Below, one piece after another: positions 22,870-31,137 of a stretch of DNA of 34,833 nt. The notes under the pieces are model-generated. The model was not told the origin of the DNA. It made no database searches and saw only the letters and a list, made by a program, of their open reading frames with translations. The stretch is from JAWKVD01 sp041398225. Lineage in GTDB: Bacteria > Pseudomonadota > Alphaproteobacteria > Caulobacterales > Hyphomonadaceae. The position numbers and the translations under genes are program-made. The stretch covers positions 1 through 34,833 of the forward strand of contig JAWKVD010000029.1 in NCBI GenBank assembly GCA_041398225.1, read 5' to 3'. Each line of letters begins with the position of its first letter. The stretch's first letter is position 1.

Positions 22870-23856
22870 CTAGTCGTTCAGCGGTGGGGCTTCGCCGGAA
22901 AAGAGGTCCTTGTATTCGGCACGCAGATCGTGCGCGAAGCTTTGCTGCTGAACGGTGAAGCCATAGGCGCCTTCGGCGTACGCGCCGACATCGTAGGGCG
23001 CAAAGCGAACCTCGACGCCTCCGAAGCGCCCGGCTTCATCAGAAGGGGCGAGCGCGAACACGGCGTTGCTTAGGTCGATATTGGCGTCCGCGCCGTTGCA
23101 GGTGATCGGTTCGTCGTAAATCGTCTCCGATCCGATGCGGGCCAGCTTCTCCGCCTTGAGCTGTTCGCAGACCGCCACCACGAGCGAGGGCGGCGGCGAC
23201 TTGAGCGCAAGGAACATGTCGAGGAACTCGATGCGCTTGTCCGTTCGCGTATCGTAGATGCGGCTGCCGAAAACCAGATTTCCATGCGCGCCGCCGGTGT
23301 ACTCGCGGCGCTCTCCGGCCAAGCTGGTCAGCGGACCGGCGGTCGCCGTACGGGTCCAGACCTCGCGGACCTCCCAGCCGAACGCCTGGCCGCCTTGCGC
23401 CTTGCGATCGTCGTAGTCGGTCTTCGCGCGCGGGCGCATGCGCAGCAGCTTCTGTTCCGCTTCGGCCTTCAACGACTGAATCAGAGGATCGCCTTCGGGC
23501 GCGGGCGGCAGGCGAACCTCGAAGTCCAGCGACGGGTCCTTGTAGGCGATGATGGTGGGCGCCACCGCGCCGCCAGTGGGCGCCGGTTCGGGCGGGGTCT
23601 GCGTCGCGGCGCTATCGGTTGCGGGCGGGGTTTCCTGCGCCTGGGTCGTGACGGCCAGTGGTTCGCTCTCTTCGCTCGCTTGCGCGGTCGCCTCGGCGGC
23701 TGGAGGCGATGATGCGTCGCCGGCGGCGTCCGGCGGGGAACGGTCGGCGCCCTGTACCAGCGCCGCGACGAGAATCCCGCCGAGCAGGACGGCGCCGCCG
23801 ATCGAGGCGATGATCGCGCCCCGTCCGCCGCCGTTTCCGTTATCGTCGCCTGGCAT
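22870..23856 (-). CDS. Membrane-anchored DUF4163/DUF3298 protein
   Basis: A 328-residue protein with a glycine-rich start, one transmembrane helix (about 14-36) and a long Pro/Ala/Glu-rich, probably disordered linker (about 40-98). The C-terminal periplasmic domain starts with IIAYKDPSLDFEVRLP (DUF4163-like). It continues with YTGGAHGNLVFGSRIYD, TDKRIEFLDMF and later ALAPSDEAGRF, the DUF3298 pattern also seen in RsiV and PdaC. RsiV binds lysozyme and PdaC is a deacetylase, but this protein has no adjoining deacetylase domain or sigma factor gene, so its role is unknown. The gene ends 6 bases from tadA and starts 12 bases after the ubiA stop, so it is probably co-transcribed with ubiA. Confidence 0.8.
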   Translation of the reverse strand: MPGDDNGNGGGRGAIIASIGGAVLLGGILVAALVQGADRSPPDAAGDASSPPAAEATAQASEESEPLAVTTQAQETPPATDSAATQTPPEPAPTGGAVAPTIIAYKDPSLDFEVRLPPAPEGDPLIQSLKAEAEQKLLRMRPRAKTDYDDRKAQGGQAFGWEVREVWTRTATAGPLTSLAGERREYTGGAHGNLVFGSRIYDTRTDKRIEFLDMFLALKSPPPSLVVAVCEQLKAEKLARIGSETIYDEPITCNGADANIDLSNAVFALAPSDEAGRFGGVEVRFAPYDVGAYAEGAYGFTVQQQSFAHDLRAEYKDLFSGEAPPLND

Positions 23857-23868
23857 GTCTCTCGCTCC

Positions 23869-24801
23869 TCAGGCCAGCAGCCCCAGCGCGGCCCATCCCG
23901 CCGCCAGCAGGATGCCCGCTTCCCGGTTGGCGCGAAAGAGCGTCAGGGCGAAAGCGTCGCCCTTGCTGTGCAGCAGCCAGACCTGCGCGGCCAGATGGAT
24001 CGCGAACGGCGCGCTTGCGACGGCGCCCAGCGGTCCGGCGATGAGGTATCCGGAGACGGCGGCCAAGGCCGCTGACATCGCGTAGATGATCCCGACCGCA
24101 AGGTGGGTGTTGTTTTCGAACAGGCGCGCGGTGGACTTCACCCCGATCAGCGCGTCGTCTTCGCGATCCTGGATTGCGTAGATGGTGTCGTAGCTGATCG
24201 TCCAGCAGATCAGCCCGGCGTAGAGAACAAGATGCTCGATGCGGATCTCGCCGGCGATGGCGGCGATCGCGACCAGTACGCCCCAGTTGAAGGTCAGTCC
24301 GAGCCACGCCTGCGGCCACCATGTGATGCGCTTCATCAGCGGATAGAGCGCGACCAGAGGTATCGACCCCAGTGCGACGATCTGCGCGAAGCGTGGAATG
24401 CAGAGCAGGACCGCGAGACCGACAAGGCACTGGATCAACAGCCAGCCCCACGCGCCTTTCAGCGACACGGCGCCGGAGGGAAGCGGCCGCAGGGCTGTGC
24501 GTTCGACGCCGCCGTCGATGTCGCGGTCGAGGATGTCGTTATAGGTGCAGCCCGCGCCGCGCATCGCGATCGCGCCGATTGCGAACAGCGCAGCCAGCCC
24601 GACATCCTCCCACGTCCAGCCGCCGGTCATGCGCGCGGCGGCGACGCCGATGAGGCAGGGCAGGCCGAGCAGCCAGAACCCCACCGGCCGGTCGTAGCGC
24701 GACAAGCGCAGGAACGGCCTCAACGCGGCGGGCGCACGCTCCACCCAGCTCGACGGAATGGCGTCGGCGGGCGCGCTGGCGGCGGATTTCAGTGCGGTCA
24801 T
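23869..24801 (-). CDS. ubiA: 4-hydroxybenzoate polyprenyltransferase UbiA
   Basis: A 310-residue polytopic inner-membrane enzyme (about eight or nine helices) that attaches the polyprenyl tail to 4-hydroxybenzoate in ubiquinone synthesis. The first aspartate-rich motif is NDILDRDID (88-96), followed by RTALRPLPSG; the second is in YDTIYAIQDREDDALIGVKS. The start at 24801 (MTALKSAASAPADAIPSSWV) removes a long upstream extension that runs antisense into rsmE and has no family resemblance. The ubiquinone it helps to make feeds the respiratory chain that ends in the oxidase encoded at the right edge of the window. The gene is divergent from rsmE across 57 bases. Confidence 0.95.
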   Translation of the reverse strand: MTALKSAASAPADAIPSSWVERAPAALRPFLRLSRYDRPVGFWLLGLPCLIGVAAARMTGGWTWEDVGLAALFAIGAIAMRGAGCTYNDILDRDIDGGVERTALRPLPSGAVSLKGAWGWLLIQCLVGLAVLLCIPRFAQIVALGSIPLVALYPLMKRITWWPQAWLGLTFNWGVLVAIAAIAGEIRIEHLVLYAGLICWTISYDTIYAIQDREDDALIGVKSTARLFENNTHLAVGIIYAMSAALAAVSGYLIAGPLGAVASAPFAIHLAAQVWLLHSKGDAFALTLFRANREAGILLAAGWAALGLLA

Positions 24802-24858
24802 CGCGGGGCTCTTGCCGGGGCTCTTGCGTGGGGTTTGAAGCAGATATAGCCGACCAGA

Positions 24859-25623
24859 ATGAGCGCGACACCCCGTCTGTATGTTTCGCACGATCTGGCC
24901 GAGGGCGGGCTGATCGAGCTTGGAAGCGATCAGGCCCATTATCTCTCGCATGTTCTGCGCCTGAATGAAGGCGCCCCGGTTCGCGTATTCAACGAGACGG
25001 CGGGCGAATTCGCGGGCGTGATCGCGCAACAGTCCAAGCGCGCCGTCCAGATTCGCCTGGACGAGCGTTTGCGCCTCGTCGCGCCGGTTCCGGACGTCTG
25101 GCTGCTGTTCGCGCCGCTCAAGCGCGCCGCCACCGACCTCGTGATCGAGAAGGCGACCGAGCTTGGAATAAGGGCCATCCTGCCCGTGCTCACCGAGCGA
25201 TGCGAGGCGCAGTCGGTGCGGACCGATCGCTTCCGCAAGATCGCCCTTGAGGCGGCGGAGCAGACAGAGCGTCTGGATATTCCGGAGATCCGCGAAGCGG
25301 CCCGGCTCGATGCGGTGCTGGCGGATTGGCCGGCCGAGCGGCTGCTGATCTATTGCGACGAGTCGGGCGATGACGGTCAGAGGCCGTGGGGCGGGGACAC
25401 AGGCCGCGCGCCGCCGCTCGCGACGGTCCTGGCGGGTCTGGGGGATGCGCCCGCGGCGATTCTGATCGGCCCGGAGGGCGGGTTCACCCCCGGCGAGCGT
25501 GCCGCGCTGCGCGCCAAACCTTACGTAAGGCCGGTCGGCCTGGGACCGCGTATCCTGCGCGGCGAAACGGCGGCGATCGCCTCGCTCGCGGTTTTTCAGG
25601 CGGTTGCGGGCGACTGGCGTTAG
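24859..25623 (+). CDS. rsmE: 16S rRNA (uracil(1498)-N3)-methyltransferase RsmE
   Basis: A 254-residue SPOUT-class methyltransferase that methylates U1498 of 16S rRNA. The N-terminal PUA-like domain (1-75) has QAHYLSHVLRLNEGAPV. The SPOUT domain has KRAATDLVIEKATELGI, the SAM-binding GPEGGFTPGE (204-213), and the knot-forming LGPRILRGETAAI (228-240). The length is normal. It is divergent from ubiA and lies 115 bases before gshA. Confidence 0.95.
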   Translation: MSATPRLYVSHDLAEGGLIELGSDQAHYLSHVLRLNEGAPVRVFNETAGEFAGVIAQQSKRAVQIRLDERLRLVAPVPDVWLLFAPLKRAATDLVIEKATELGIRAILPVLTERCEAQSVRTDRFRKIALEAAEQTERLDIPEIREAARLDAVLADWPAERLLIYCDESGDDGQRPWGGDTGRAPPLATVLAGLGDAPAAILIGPEGGFTPGERAALRAKPYVRPVGLGPRILRGETAAIASLAVFQAVAGDWR

Positions 25624-25738
25624 CCTTTCTCACCGACCGGATAGCTATTCTCAGGTCAGGGAGAAAAGCGCGCTCCGGGCTGGCGCGTTCCGATCTCGCC
25701 CCCTATCTACCGCCGGGATCATTCACGGGCGGAGCGCC

Positions 25739-27115
25739 ATGACCACACCGACACGCGACCTTGATGAGTCGGCGCCGCGCATCCGCTCGAAGACCGAGCT
25801 GGTCGAGCGTCTGGCGGGCGGGGCGAAGCCCGCGGATCAATGGCGCATCGGCACCGAGCACGAGAAGTTCGGCTTCATCGAATCCACGCGCACGCCGCTG
25901 CCCTATGAGGGCGAGGTTTCGATCCACACATTGCTGTCGGCGCTTGCATCGCGATTCGGGTGGAGCCCGATCGAAGAAGGCGAAACGCTGATCGGGCTCA
26001 AGCGCGACGGGGCTAGCGTCAGCCTCGAGCCGGGCGGACAGTTCGAACTGTCCGGCGCGCCGCTTGAAACCATCCACCAGACCTGCGCGGAGATTTCGAA
26101 CCACCTCGAGGAAACGAAATCGATCTCGCGCGAACTCGGCGTCGGCTTTCTGGCGCTCGGCTTCTCTCCGGTGTGGAGCATGGATGAGACGCCGCAAATG
26201 CCGAAAGGCCGTTACGGCATCATGCGCCGCTACATGGCGAAGGTCGGGCGGCTTGGCCGCGAGATGATGTTCCGTACCTGTACGGTGCAGAGCAATCTCG
26301 ATTTCTCCGACGAAGCCGACATGGTGAAGAAGATGCGCGTGTCGCTGGCCTTGCAGCCTGTCGCCACCGCGCTGTTCGCGAACTCACCGTTCGGCGAAGG
26401 CCGCACGAACGGCTTCCTGTCCTACCGCGCCCATATCTGGAGCGACACCGATCCGGATCGCACGGGCATGTTGCCGTTCGCCTTCGATGAGGGCTTCGGG
26501 TTCGAACAGTATGTCGACTTCGCGCTCGACGTGCCGATGTATTTCGTGCGCCGCAAGGGCCAGTACATCGACTGCGCCGGCCAGTCCTTCCGCGACTTCA
26601 TGGAAGGTAAGCTGCCCGCGCTTCCGGGCGAGCTTCCGGCGATCGACGATTTCGACGATCACCTCTCCACCATCTTCCCCGAAGTGCGCCTGAAGACCTT
26701 CCTCGAGATGCGCGGCGCCGACGCCGGCCCGCAGTCGCGCCTGTGCGCCCTGTCGGCGTTCTGGACCGGACTTCTCTACGACGACGTTTCGCTGGACGCC
26801 GCCTGGGAGGTCATTCGCGGCTGGTCGGCTCCGGAGCGCGAAGCGATCCGCCGCGCCGTTCCGTTCCTGGGATTGCGCACGCCGATCCGCAACCGCGATT
26901 TGCGTGCGGTCGCACGCGAGGTGCTCGAGATTTCACGCGCGGGCCTGCGGCGGCGCGCGCGCCTCAACTCGATCGGCGAGGACGAGACCGGATTCCTCAA
27001 GGAGATTGAGGAAATCGCCGAAACTGGCGTGACGCCGGCTGAAGCGCTTCTGGCGCGCTACAAGGGCGAGTGGGGCGGCGACATTTCGCGCGTCTTCACC
27101 GAGTGCCGCTTCTAG
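25739..27115 (+). CDS. gshA: Glutamate-cysteine ligase, class II (plant/alphaproteobacterial type)
   Basis: A 458-residue ATP-dependent ligase making gamma-glutamylcysteine, the first step of glutathione synthesis. WRIGTEHEKFGF (about 35-46) is the characteristic N-terminal motif of class II enzymes. SLEPGGQFELSG, GRYGIMRRYM, MFRTCTVQSNLDFSDEADM and RLKTFLEMRGADAG follow in the family order. The start at 25739 follows a GGAG site and gives the expected length; the frame could extend 45 codons further but that segment is unrelated. The rhodanese and peptide transporter nearby also concern sulfur and peptide traffic, but no operon link is evident. Confidence 0.96.
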   Translation: MTTPTRDLDESAPRIRSKTELVERLAGGAKPADQWRIGTEHEKFGFIESTRTPLPYEGEVSIHTLLSALASRFGWSPIEEGETLIGLKRDGASVSLEPGGQFELSGAPLETIHQTCAEISNHLEETKSISRELGVGFLALGFSPVWSMDETPQMPKGRYGIMRRYMAKVGRLGREMMFRTCTVQSNLDFSDEADMVKKMRVSLALQPVATALFANSPFGEGRTNGFLSYRAHIWSDTDPDRTGMLPFAFDEGFGFEQYVDFALDVPMYFVRRKGQYIDCAGQSFRDFMEGKLPALPGELPAIDDFDDHLSTIFPEVRLKTFLEMRGADAGPQSRLCALSAFWTGLLYDDVSLDAAWEVIRGWSAPEREAIRRAVPFLGLRTPIRNRDLRAVAREVLEISRAGLRRRARLNSIGEDETGFLKEIEEIAETGVTPAEALLARYKGEWGGDISRVFTECRF

Positions 27116-27167
27116 GACGGCTAAGACCGCGGCTTGATATGTTCGTGTCCAGTCGGGCGAACTTGTA

Positions 27168-27183
27168 GATTAATATATTGATC
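27168..27183. promoter_or_regulatory. AT-rich near-palindrome upstream of peptide transporter
   Basis: GATTAATA (27168-27175) and TATTGATC (27176-27183) form a 16-base palindrome with one mismatch, in the only AT-rich patch of the 137-base gshA-transporter gap. It could be a regulator site or part of a promoter (TAATAT as -10), but no good -35 box sits at the right distance. Confidence 0.35.
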
Positions 27184-27252
27184 CCCCCGCATTTTTCGAC
27201 ATGATCCCTTCCTTTATGGCGAGCGGATGCGCGCCACGGGCGGCAGGGGAGT

Positions 27253-29040
27253 ATGTCTTTGGAGACCACTGGCACAGGCGCGGCGGCTGCGGCCGCTGAT
27301 CGGCGCACGATACTTGGGCATCCGCGCGGACTGGTGATCCTCTTCTTCGCCGAGATGTGGGAGCGCTTTTCCTACTACGGGATGCGCGGTCTGCTGATCA
27401 TCTATCTGACGCAGCACTTCCTGTTCTCCGACGCGCGATCGTCGCTGATGTACGGCGCGTATGTCTCGCTTGTTTACGTGATGTCGATCCTCGGCGGCAT
27501 TCTCGCCGACCGCTATCTCGGTCAGCGAAAGGCGGTCACGTTCGGCGCGATTCTGCTGGTGCTCGGCCACTTCGGGATGGCCTTTGAGGGCGGCGGGTCG
27601 CGCGAAATCATGACGCTGAACGGCCAAGAGTACGAGCTCACGCTTCAAGGCAGGGGCGGCGATGCGACGCCGCTTATCGTCTCGGACAGCGGGCAGTCGG
27701 CGTACAGCTTCAACGAAGGGGCGACGCAGATGATCGTCGCCGATCCTGCCGCCGTCGGCCTGCCTGCGGCCATCGACACGACCGCTTATCAGACACGGAT
27801 CGTGCGGGAGTCGCTGTATATCAACATCCTCTATCTGTCGCTCGCTCTCATCATTGCCGGGGTCGGGTTCCTGAAGGCCAACATTTCGTCGGTTGTCGGG
27901 GATCTATACGGCGTCGGCGACAAGCGGCGGGATTCGGGATTCACGATCTTCTACATGGGGATCAACCTCGGGGCGTTCCTGGCGGGCATTTTCTGCGGGT
28001 TCCTCGGCATCCAGTATGGCTGGCAGTACGGGTTCGGCCTTGCCGGCATCGGCATGCTGTTCGGCCTGCTCGTCTTCGTCGGATTCAAGGGCTGGCTTGA
28101 AGGGAAGGGCGAGCCGCCAGATCCCGCGGTCCTGAAGAAGAGCGTTCTGGGCCCGATCAACGTCGAGTGGGCCTGCTATCTTTCATCCTTGTTGATCATG
28201 GCCGTGGCGATCGTGCTGATCATGAACGCCGAGGTCGCGAGCCCGCTTATGGCCGTGGTTGGCGTGGGCATGTTCATCGGGCTGGTGGCCTACAGCTTCC
28301 TGGCCCTGAAGGGCACGGAACGCAGCCGGATGTGGGCGGCGATTTACTTCGCGCTCGCGCAGATTCCGTTCTGGTCGCTGTTCGAACAGGCCGGTTCGTC
28401 GCTCAACCTCTTCACCGACCGGCTCGTGGACCGGACCTTCTTCGGATGGAGCGTTCCGGCTCCGGTGTTCCAGTCTCTCAATGCCGGTTTCATCATCGTC
28501 TTCGCGCCGGTGATGGCGTGGCTCTGGGTGATGTTGAGCAAGCGGCGGATCGATCCCTCGACGCCCGTGAAGTTCTCCATCGCCGTGTTGGGGGTTGCGC
28601 TCGGGTTTCTGGTGCTGGTCGCCGGCATGAAGACGACCGGCGCGGGCGCGTTGACGCCGGTCATCTTCATCTTCCTGATCTACTGGATCCATACGATTGC
28701 GGAGCTGATGCTGTCGCCGGTCGGGTTGTCGGCGATGACCAAGCTGGCGCCGGCGAAAGCCGCCGGGCTCACCATGGGCGCGTGGTTCCTCTATACGGGG
28801 CTTTCGAACTCTCTGGCGGGCGTTATCGCCGGATCGACAGGCGCCGAGACGATCGGCGGCCAGATCATCGATGCGGCCGCTGCGAAAGCCAACTATGCGG
28901 GCGTCTACACGAACGTCGCCTATGTCGCGATCGCCGTGGCGCTCCTAATGTTCCTGATCTCTCCCATCATCAAGAAATGGATGGGCGAACAGGAGATGGA
29001 GGCCAAGGCGCCGAGCATCCCGGAAGAGGGCAAGGCGTAA
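27253..29040 (+). CDS. Proton-coupled oligopeptide transporter (POT/PTR family)
   Basis: A 595-residue major-facilitator protein of the inner membrane that imports di- and tripeptides with protons. The helix 1 signature ExxER is E34-M-W-E37-R38, followed by FSYYGMRGLLIIYL. The PTR2 motif GFTIFYMGINLGAF is in the fifth-helix region, and FSLFEQAGSS-like residues (FWSLFEQAGSSLNLF) form the helix 7 site. About 76 residues (112-187) between helices 3 and 4 form a large hydrophilic insertion rich in Gly, Thr and acidic residues, which makes the protein longer than the usual 490-510. A GGGGAG ribosome binding site is well placed. The C-terminal tail is acidic. Confidence 0.92.
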   Translation: MSLETTGTGAAAAAADRRTILGHPRGLVILFFAEMWERFSYYGMRGLLIIYLTQHFLFSDARSSLMYGAYVSLVYVMSILGGILADRYLGQRKAVTFGAILLVLGHFGMAFEGGGSREIMTLNGQEYELTLQGRGGDATPLIVSDSGQSAYSFNEGATQMIVADPAAVGLPAAIDTTAYQTRIVRESLYINILYLSLALIIAGVGFLKANISSVVGDLYGVGDKRRDSGFTIFYMGINLGAFLAGIFCGFLGIQYGWQYGFGLAGIGMLFGLLVFVGFKGWLEGKGEPPDPAVLKKSVLGPINVEWACYLSSLLIMAVAIVLIMNAEVASPLMAVVGVGMFIGLVAYSFLALKGTERSRMWAAIYFALAQIPFWSLFEQAGSSLNLFTDRLVDRTFFGWSVPAPVFQSLNAGFIIVFAPVMAWLWVMLSKRRIDPSTPVKFSIAVLGVALGFLVLVAGMKTTGAGALTPVIFIFLIYWIHTIAELMLSPVGLSAMTKLAPAKAAGLTMGAWFLYTGLSNSLAGVIAGSTGAETIGGQIIDAAAAKANYAGVYTNVAYVAIAVALLMFLISPIIKKWMGEQEMEAKAPSIPEEGKA

Positions 29041-29066
29041 CGCAGGTCACGGGGCAGGTCTCGGGT

Positions 29067-29089
29067 TGACCGGGCCGCGCGCCCGGTCA
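29067..29089. terminator. Hairpin between convergent transporter and rhodanese genes
   Basis: TGACCGGGC (29067-29075) and GCCCGGTCA (29081-29089) give a perfect 9-bp stem with a five-base loop. The right arm contains the stop codon of the rhodanese gene on the minus strand. The position in a 46-base convergent gap suits a bidirectional terminator, though neither strand has a T-run. Confidence 0.5.
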
Positions 29090-29536
29090 GCAGACCTTGC
29101 ACGCGGCCGTGGGAAGGCCCGCCGCCTGCCAGCCTTCGCCGACGGTCTCGTTGCCCATCATGCCGTCGCCGATATTGGTGACGTGCGTGAAGCCGGCATC
29201 GGCCAGCAGCTGCGCCGCCTTGCTTGAGCGGGCGCCCGACCGGCAGATCACCGCCACCGGCTGCGACTTGTTTCCGCCGGCGGCCTGAAGCACGGCGGCG
29301 ACGAAGTCGATGCGGCTGACCGATATTCCGATCCCGTCGGTCGGAAGGCCGGTCGCGGCCCATTCGCCCGGTTCGCGGACGTCGACCAGAATCTCGCCAG
29401 ACCGTTTGCTCGCGAACTGTTTCGACGAGATCGTGTCGACGATCTGCGCCGGCGGTTCGGCGCCGGCCGAAACGGTCAGCCCCGCCAGCAGGCAGGCGCA
29501 CAATGCGATCGAAGCGCGTTTCGCCAATCGGTTCAT
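29087..29536 (-). CDS. Periplasmic single-domain rhodanese
   Basis: A 149-residue secreted protein with a Sec signal peptide (about 1-26, ending SAGA). A single rhodanese domain contains ILVDVREPGEWA (49-60) and the active-site loop VICRSGARSS with nucleophile Cys98. Rhodaneses carry sulfane sulfur as a cysteine persulfide; single-domain periplasmic forms act in sulfur transfer or envelope stress, and the partner here is unknown. It ends in a CKVC pair that could form a disulfide or bind metal. A strong GGAGGAAG ribosome binding site precedes the start. It lies 52 bases downstream of tldD on the same strand, with a tight palindrome between them. Confidence 0.88.
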   Translation of the reverse strand: MNRLAKRASIALCACLLAGLTVSAGAEPPAQIVDTISSKQFASKRSGEILVDVREPGEWAATGLPTDGIGISVSRIDFVAAVLQAAGGNKSQPVAVICRSGARSSKAAQLLADAGFTHVTNIGDGMMGNETVGEGWQAAGLPTAACKVC

Positions 29537-29567
29537 GGTCTTCCTCCGCGCGGCTGTTCTTGAATCA

Positions 29568-29586
29568 GACGTTCGGCCCGAACGTC
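29568..29586. terminator. Perfect 9-bp palindrome between tldD and rhodanese gene
   Basis: GACGTTCGG (29568-29576), one central base, and CCGAACGTC (29578-29586) form a perfect inverted repeat that begins 2 bases after the tldD stop codon. As RNA it would fold as a hairpin with a small loop; as DNA it could bind a dimeric protein. There is no T-run, so the role is uncertain. Confidence 0.45.
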
Positions 29587-29588
29587 CA

Positions 29589-31007
29589 TCAGACCGCGGC
29601 GCCGCCTACCGTGATCTTGTCGATCTTGAGCGAGGGCTGACCGACGCCGACCGGCAGCGACTGGCCCGCTTTCCCGCAGGTGCCGACGCCGTCATCCATG
29701 GCGAAATCGTCGCCGATCATCGAGACCTGATTGAGCACCGTCGGGCCATGTCCGATCAGCGTGGCGTTCTTCACCGGCGCGCCGACCTTGCCGTCCTCAA
29801 CCATGTAGGCCTCGGTGCACTGGAAGACGAATTGCCCGTTGGTGATGTCGACCTGGCCGCCGCCGAAGTCGACGGCCCAGATGCCCCGCTTGATCGAACG
29901 AACGATCTCTTCCGGGTCCTTGTCGCCGCCCAGCATCAATGTGTTGGTCATGCGCGGCATGGGCGCGTGCGCATAGCTTTCGCGGCGGCCGTTGCCGGTC
30001 GCCGGAACGCCCATCAGGCGCGCATTCAGCCGGTCCTGCATGTAGCCGACGAGGCGACCGTCCTCGATCAGAACGGTTCGGCCGGTGGGCGTTCCCTCGT
30101 CGTCGAACGACAGCGAGCCGCGCCGCTGCGGGATCGTGCCGTCGTCGATGACGGTCACGCCTTTCGCCGCCACCTGTTCGCCGACGCGCCCGGAATAGAT
30201 CGACGATCCCTTGCGGTTGAAGTCGCCCTCAAGGCCATGTCCCACGGCTTCGTGCAGCAGCACGGCGGGCCAGCCCGGCCCGAGCGCAACTTCCATTTCG
30301 CCGGCCGGAGCGGGGATGGAGTCGAGATTCACTTCGGCCTTGCGCATCGCGCGTTCGGCGAGGGCGCGCCAGCGGTCGGGCTGGATCCATTCTTCGTAGG
30401 GCGCACGGCCCCCCGCGCCGGCGGAGCCCGTTTCGCGGCGACCGTCCCGCTCCATCGTGACGGAGATGTTCAGGCGCACCAGCGGGCGGACCTCGCCGAG
30501 CAGTTCGCCTTCGCCGCGCAGGATCTCTACGCTGGTGCGCGATCCGGCGAGCGACACGGAAACCTGAACCACTTTGGGGTCGCGCGCCCGGCACCAGGCG
30601 TCGATTTCCGCCAGCAGGCCGGTCTTCACCGAGAAGGACGGTTCAGCCGTCGGGTCGACGTCGTCATAGAGCCGCTGATTGCTGAGGGCGGGGGGCAGGG
30701 CCAGCGTTCCGCTGCGCCCGCGCGTAGCCGAGGACGCCGCCGCTGCGGCGCGCCGCAACGAGGCCTCGGTGATTTCGCTGGCGTGGGCGTAGCCCGTGCT
30801 CTCGCCGGAGACGACGCGCAGACCGAAGCCCTGATCGGTGTCGAACGAGGCCGACTTCAGCCGGCCGTCGTCGAACAGAAAGCTCTCCGAGCGGGACGTC
30901 TGGAGATAAAGCTCGCCGTCGTCCGCGCCGGCCAGCGCCTCTTTCAGGATACGGGTGGCGGTCGAGGCGCCGGGGCCGATCTGATCGATGAGTGGGCGAT
31001 TATCCAT
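29589..31007 (-). CDS. tldD: Metalloprotease TldD
   Basis: A 472-residue cytosolic metalloprotease subunit (PmbA/TldA family, U62). With its partner TldE/PmbA it degrades unfolded peptides, processes modified peptides such as microcin B17, and affects gyrase-toxin sensitivity. The zinc motif is HEAVGH (His252, Glu253, His257) followed by GLEGDFNRKGSS. FDDEGTPTGRTVLIEDGRL and PRMTNTLM follow in family order, and the C-terminal GVGTCGKAGQSLPVGVGQP is diagnostic of TldD rather than TldE. The partner gene is not in the window. The start has an AGGCAGGT-like ribosome binding site. The gene is followed by the rhodanese and preceded by the TPR gene on the same strand. Confidence 0.95.
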   Translation of the reverse strand: MDNRPLIDQIGPGASTATRILKEALAGADDGELYLQTSRSESFLFDDGRLKSASFDTDQGFGLRVVSGESTGYAHASEITEASLRRAAAAASSATRGRSGTLALPPALSNQRLYDDVDPTAEPSFSVKTGLLAEIDAWCRARDPKVVQVSVSLAGSRTSVEILRGEGELLGEVRPLVRLNISVTMERDGRRETGSAGAGGRAPYEEWIQPDRWRALAERAMRKAEVNLDSIPAPAGEMEVALGPGWPAVLLHEAVGHGLEGDFNRKGSSIYSGRVGEQVAAKGVTVIDDGTIPQRRGSLSFDDEGTPTGRTVLIEDGRLVGYMQDRLNARLMGVPATGNGRRESYAHAPMPRMTNTLMLGGDKDPEEIVRSIKRGIWAVDFGGGQVDITNGQFVFQCTEAYMVEDGKVGAPVKNATLIGHGPTVLNQVSMIGDDFAMDDGVGTCGKAGQSLPVGVGQPSLKIDKITVGGAAV

Positions 31008-31073
31008 TTTACCTGCCTGGGGTCTGCCTGGAGACGGCGGGCCGGGCCCGGCAAGCCGACAAGGTCTACACCG

Positions 31074-31088
31074 GCGGACCGGGTCCGC
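31074..31088. repeat. Compact palindrome between TPR gene and tldD
   Basis: GCGGACC (31074-31080), one base, and GGTCCGC (31082-31088) form a perfect 7-bp inverted repeat in the 130-base gap, 49 bases after the TPR gene stop. It resembles the palindrome at 29568-29586 in geometry (one-base centre) and the arm at 1691-1716 in sequence. It may be a terminator or a regulator site. Confidence 0.4.
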
Positions 31089-31137
31089 TCGGCTTCGTAT
31101 CTATCGGGGCGGCGCCTCCGCCCGGACCTCTTTAGAG

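Noticed and set aside
27171..27176. TAATAT as a -10 box for the peptide transporter
   Set aside because: The hexamer 17 bases upstream (TCCAGT) is not a -35 box, and a TTGATA at 27134 is too far away; kept only as part of a palindrome.
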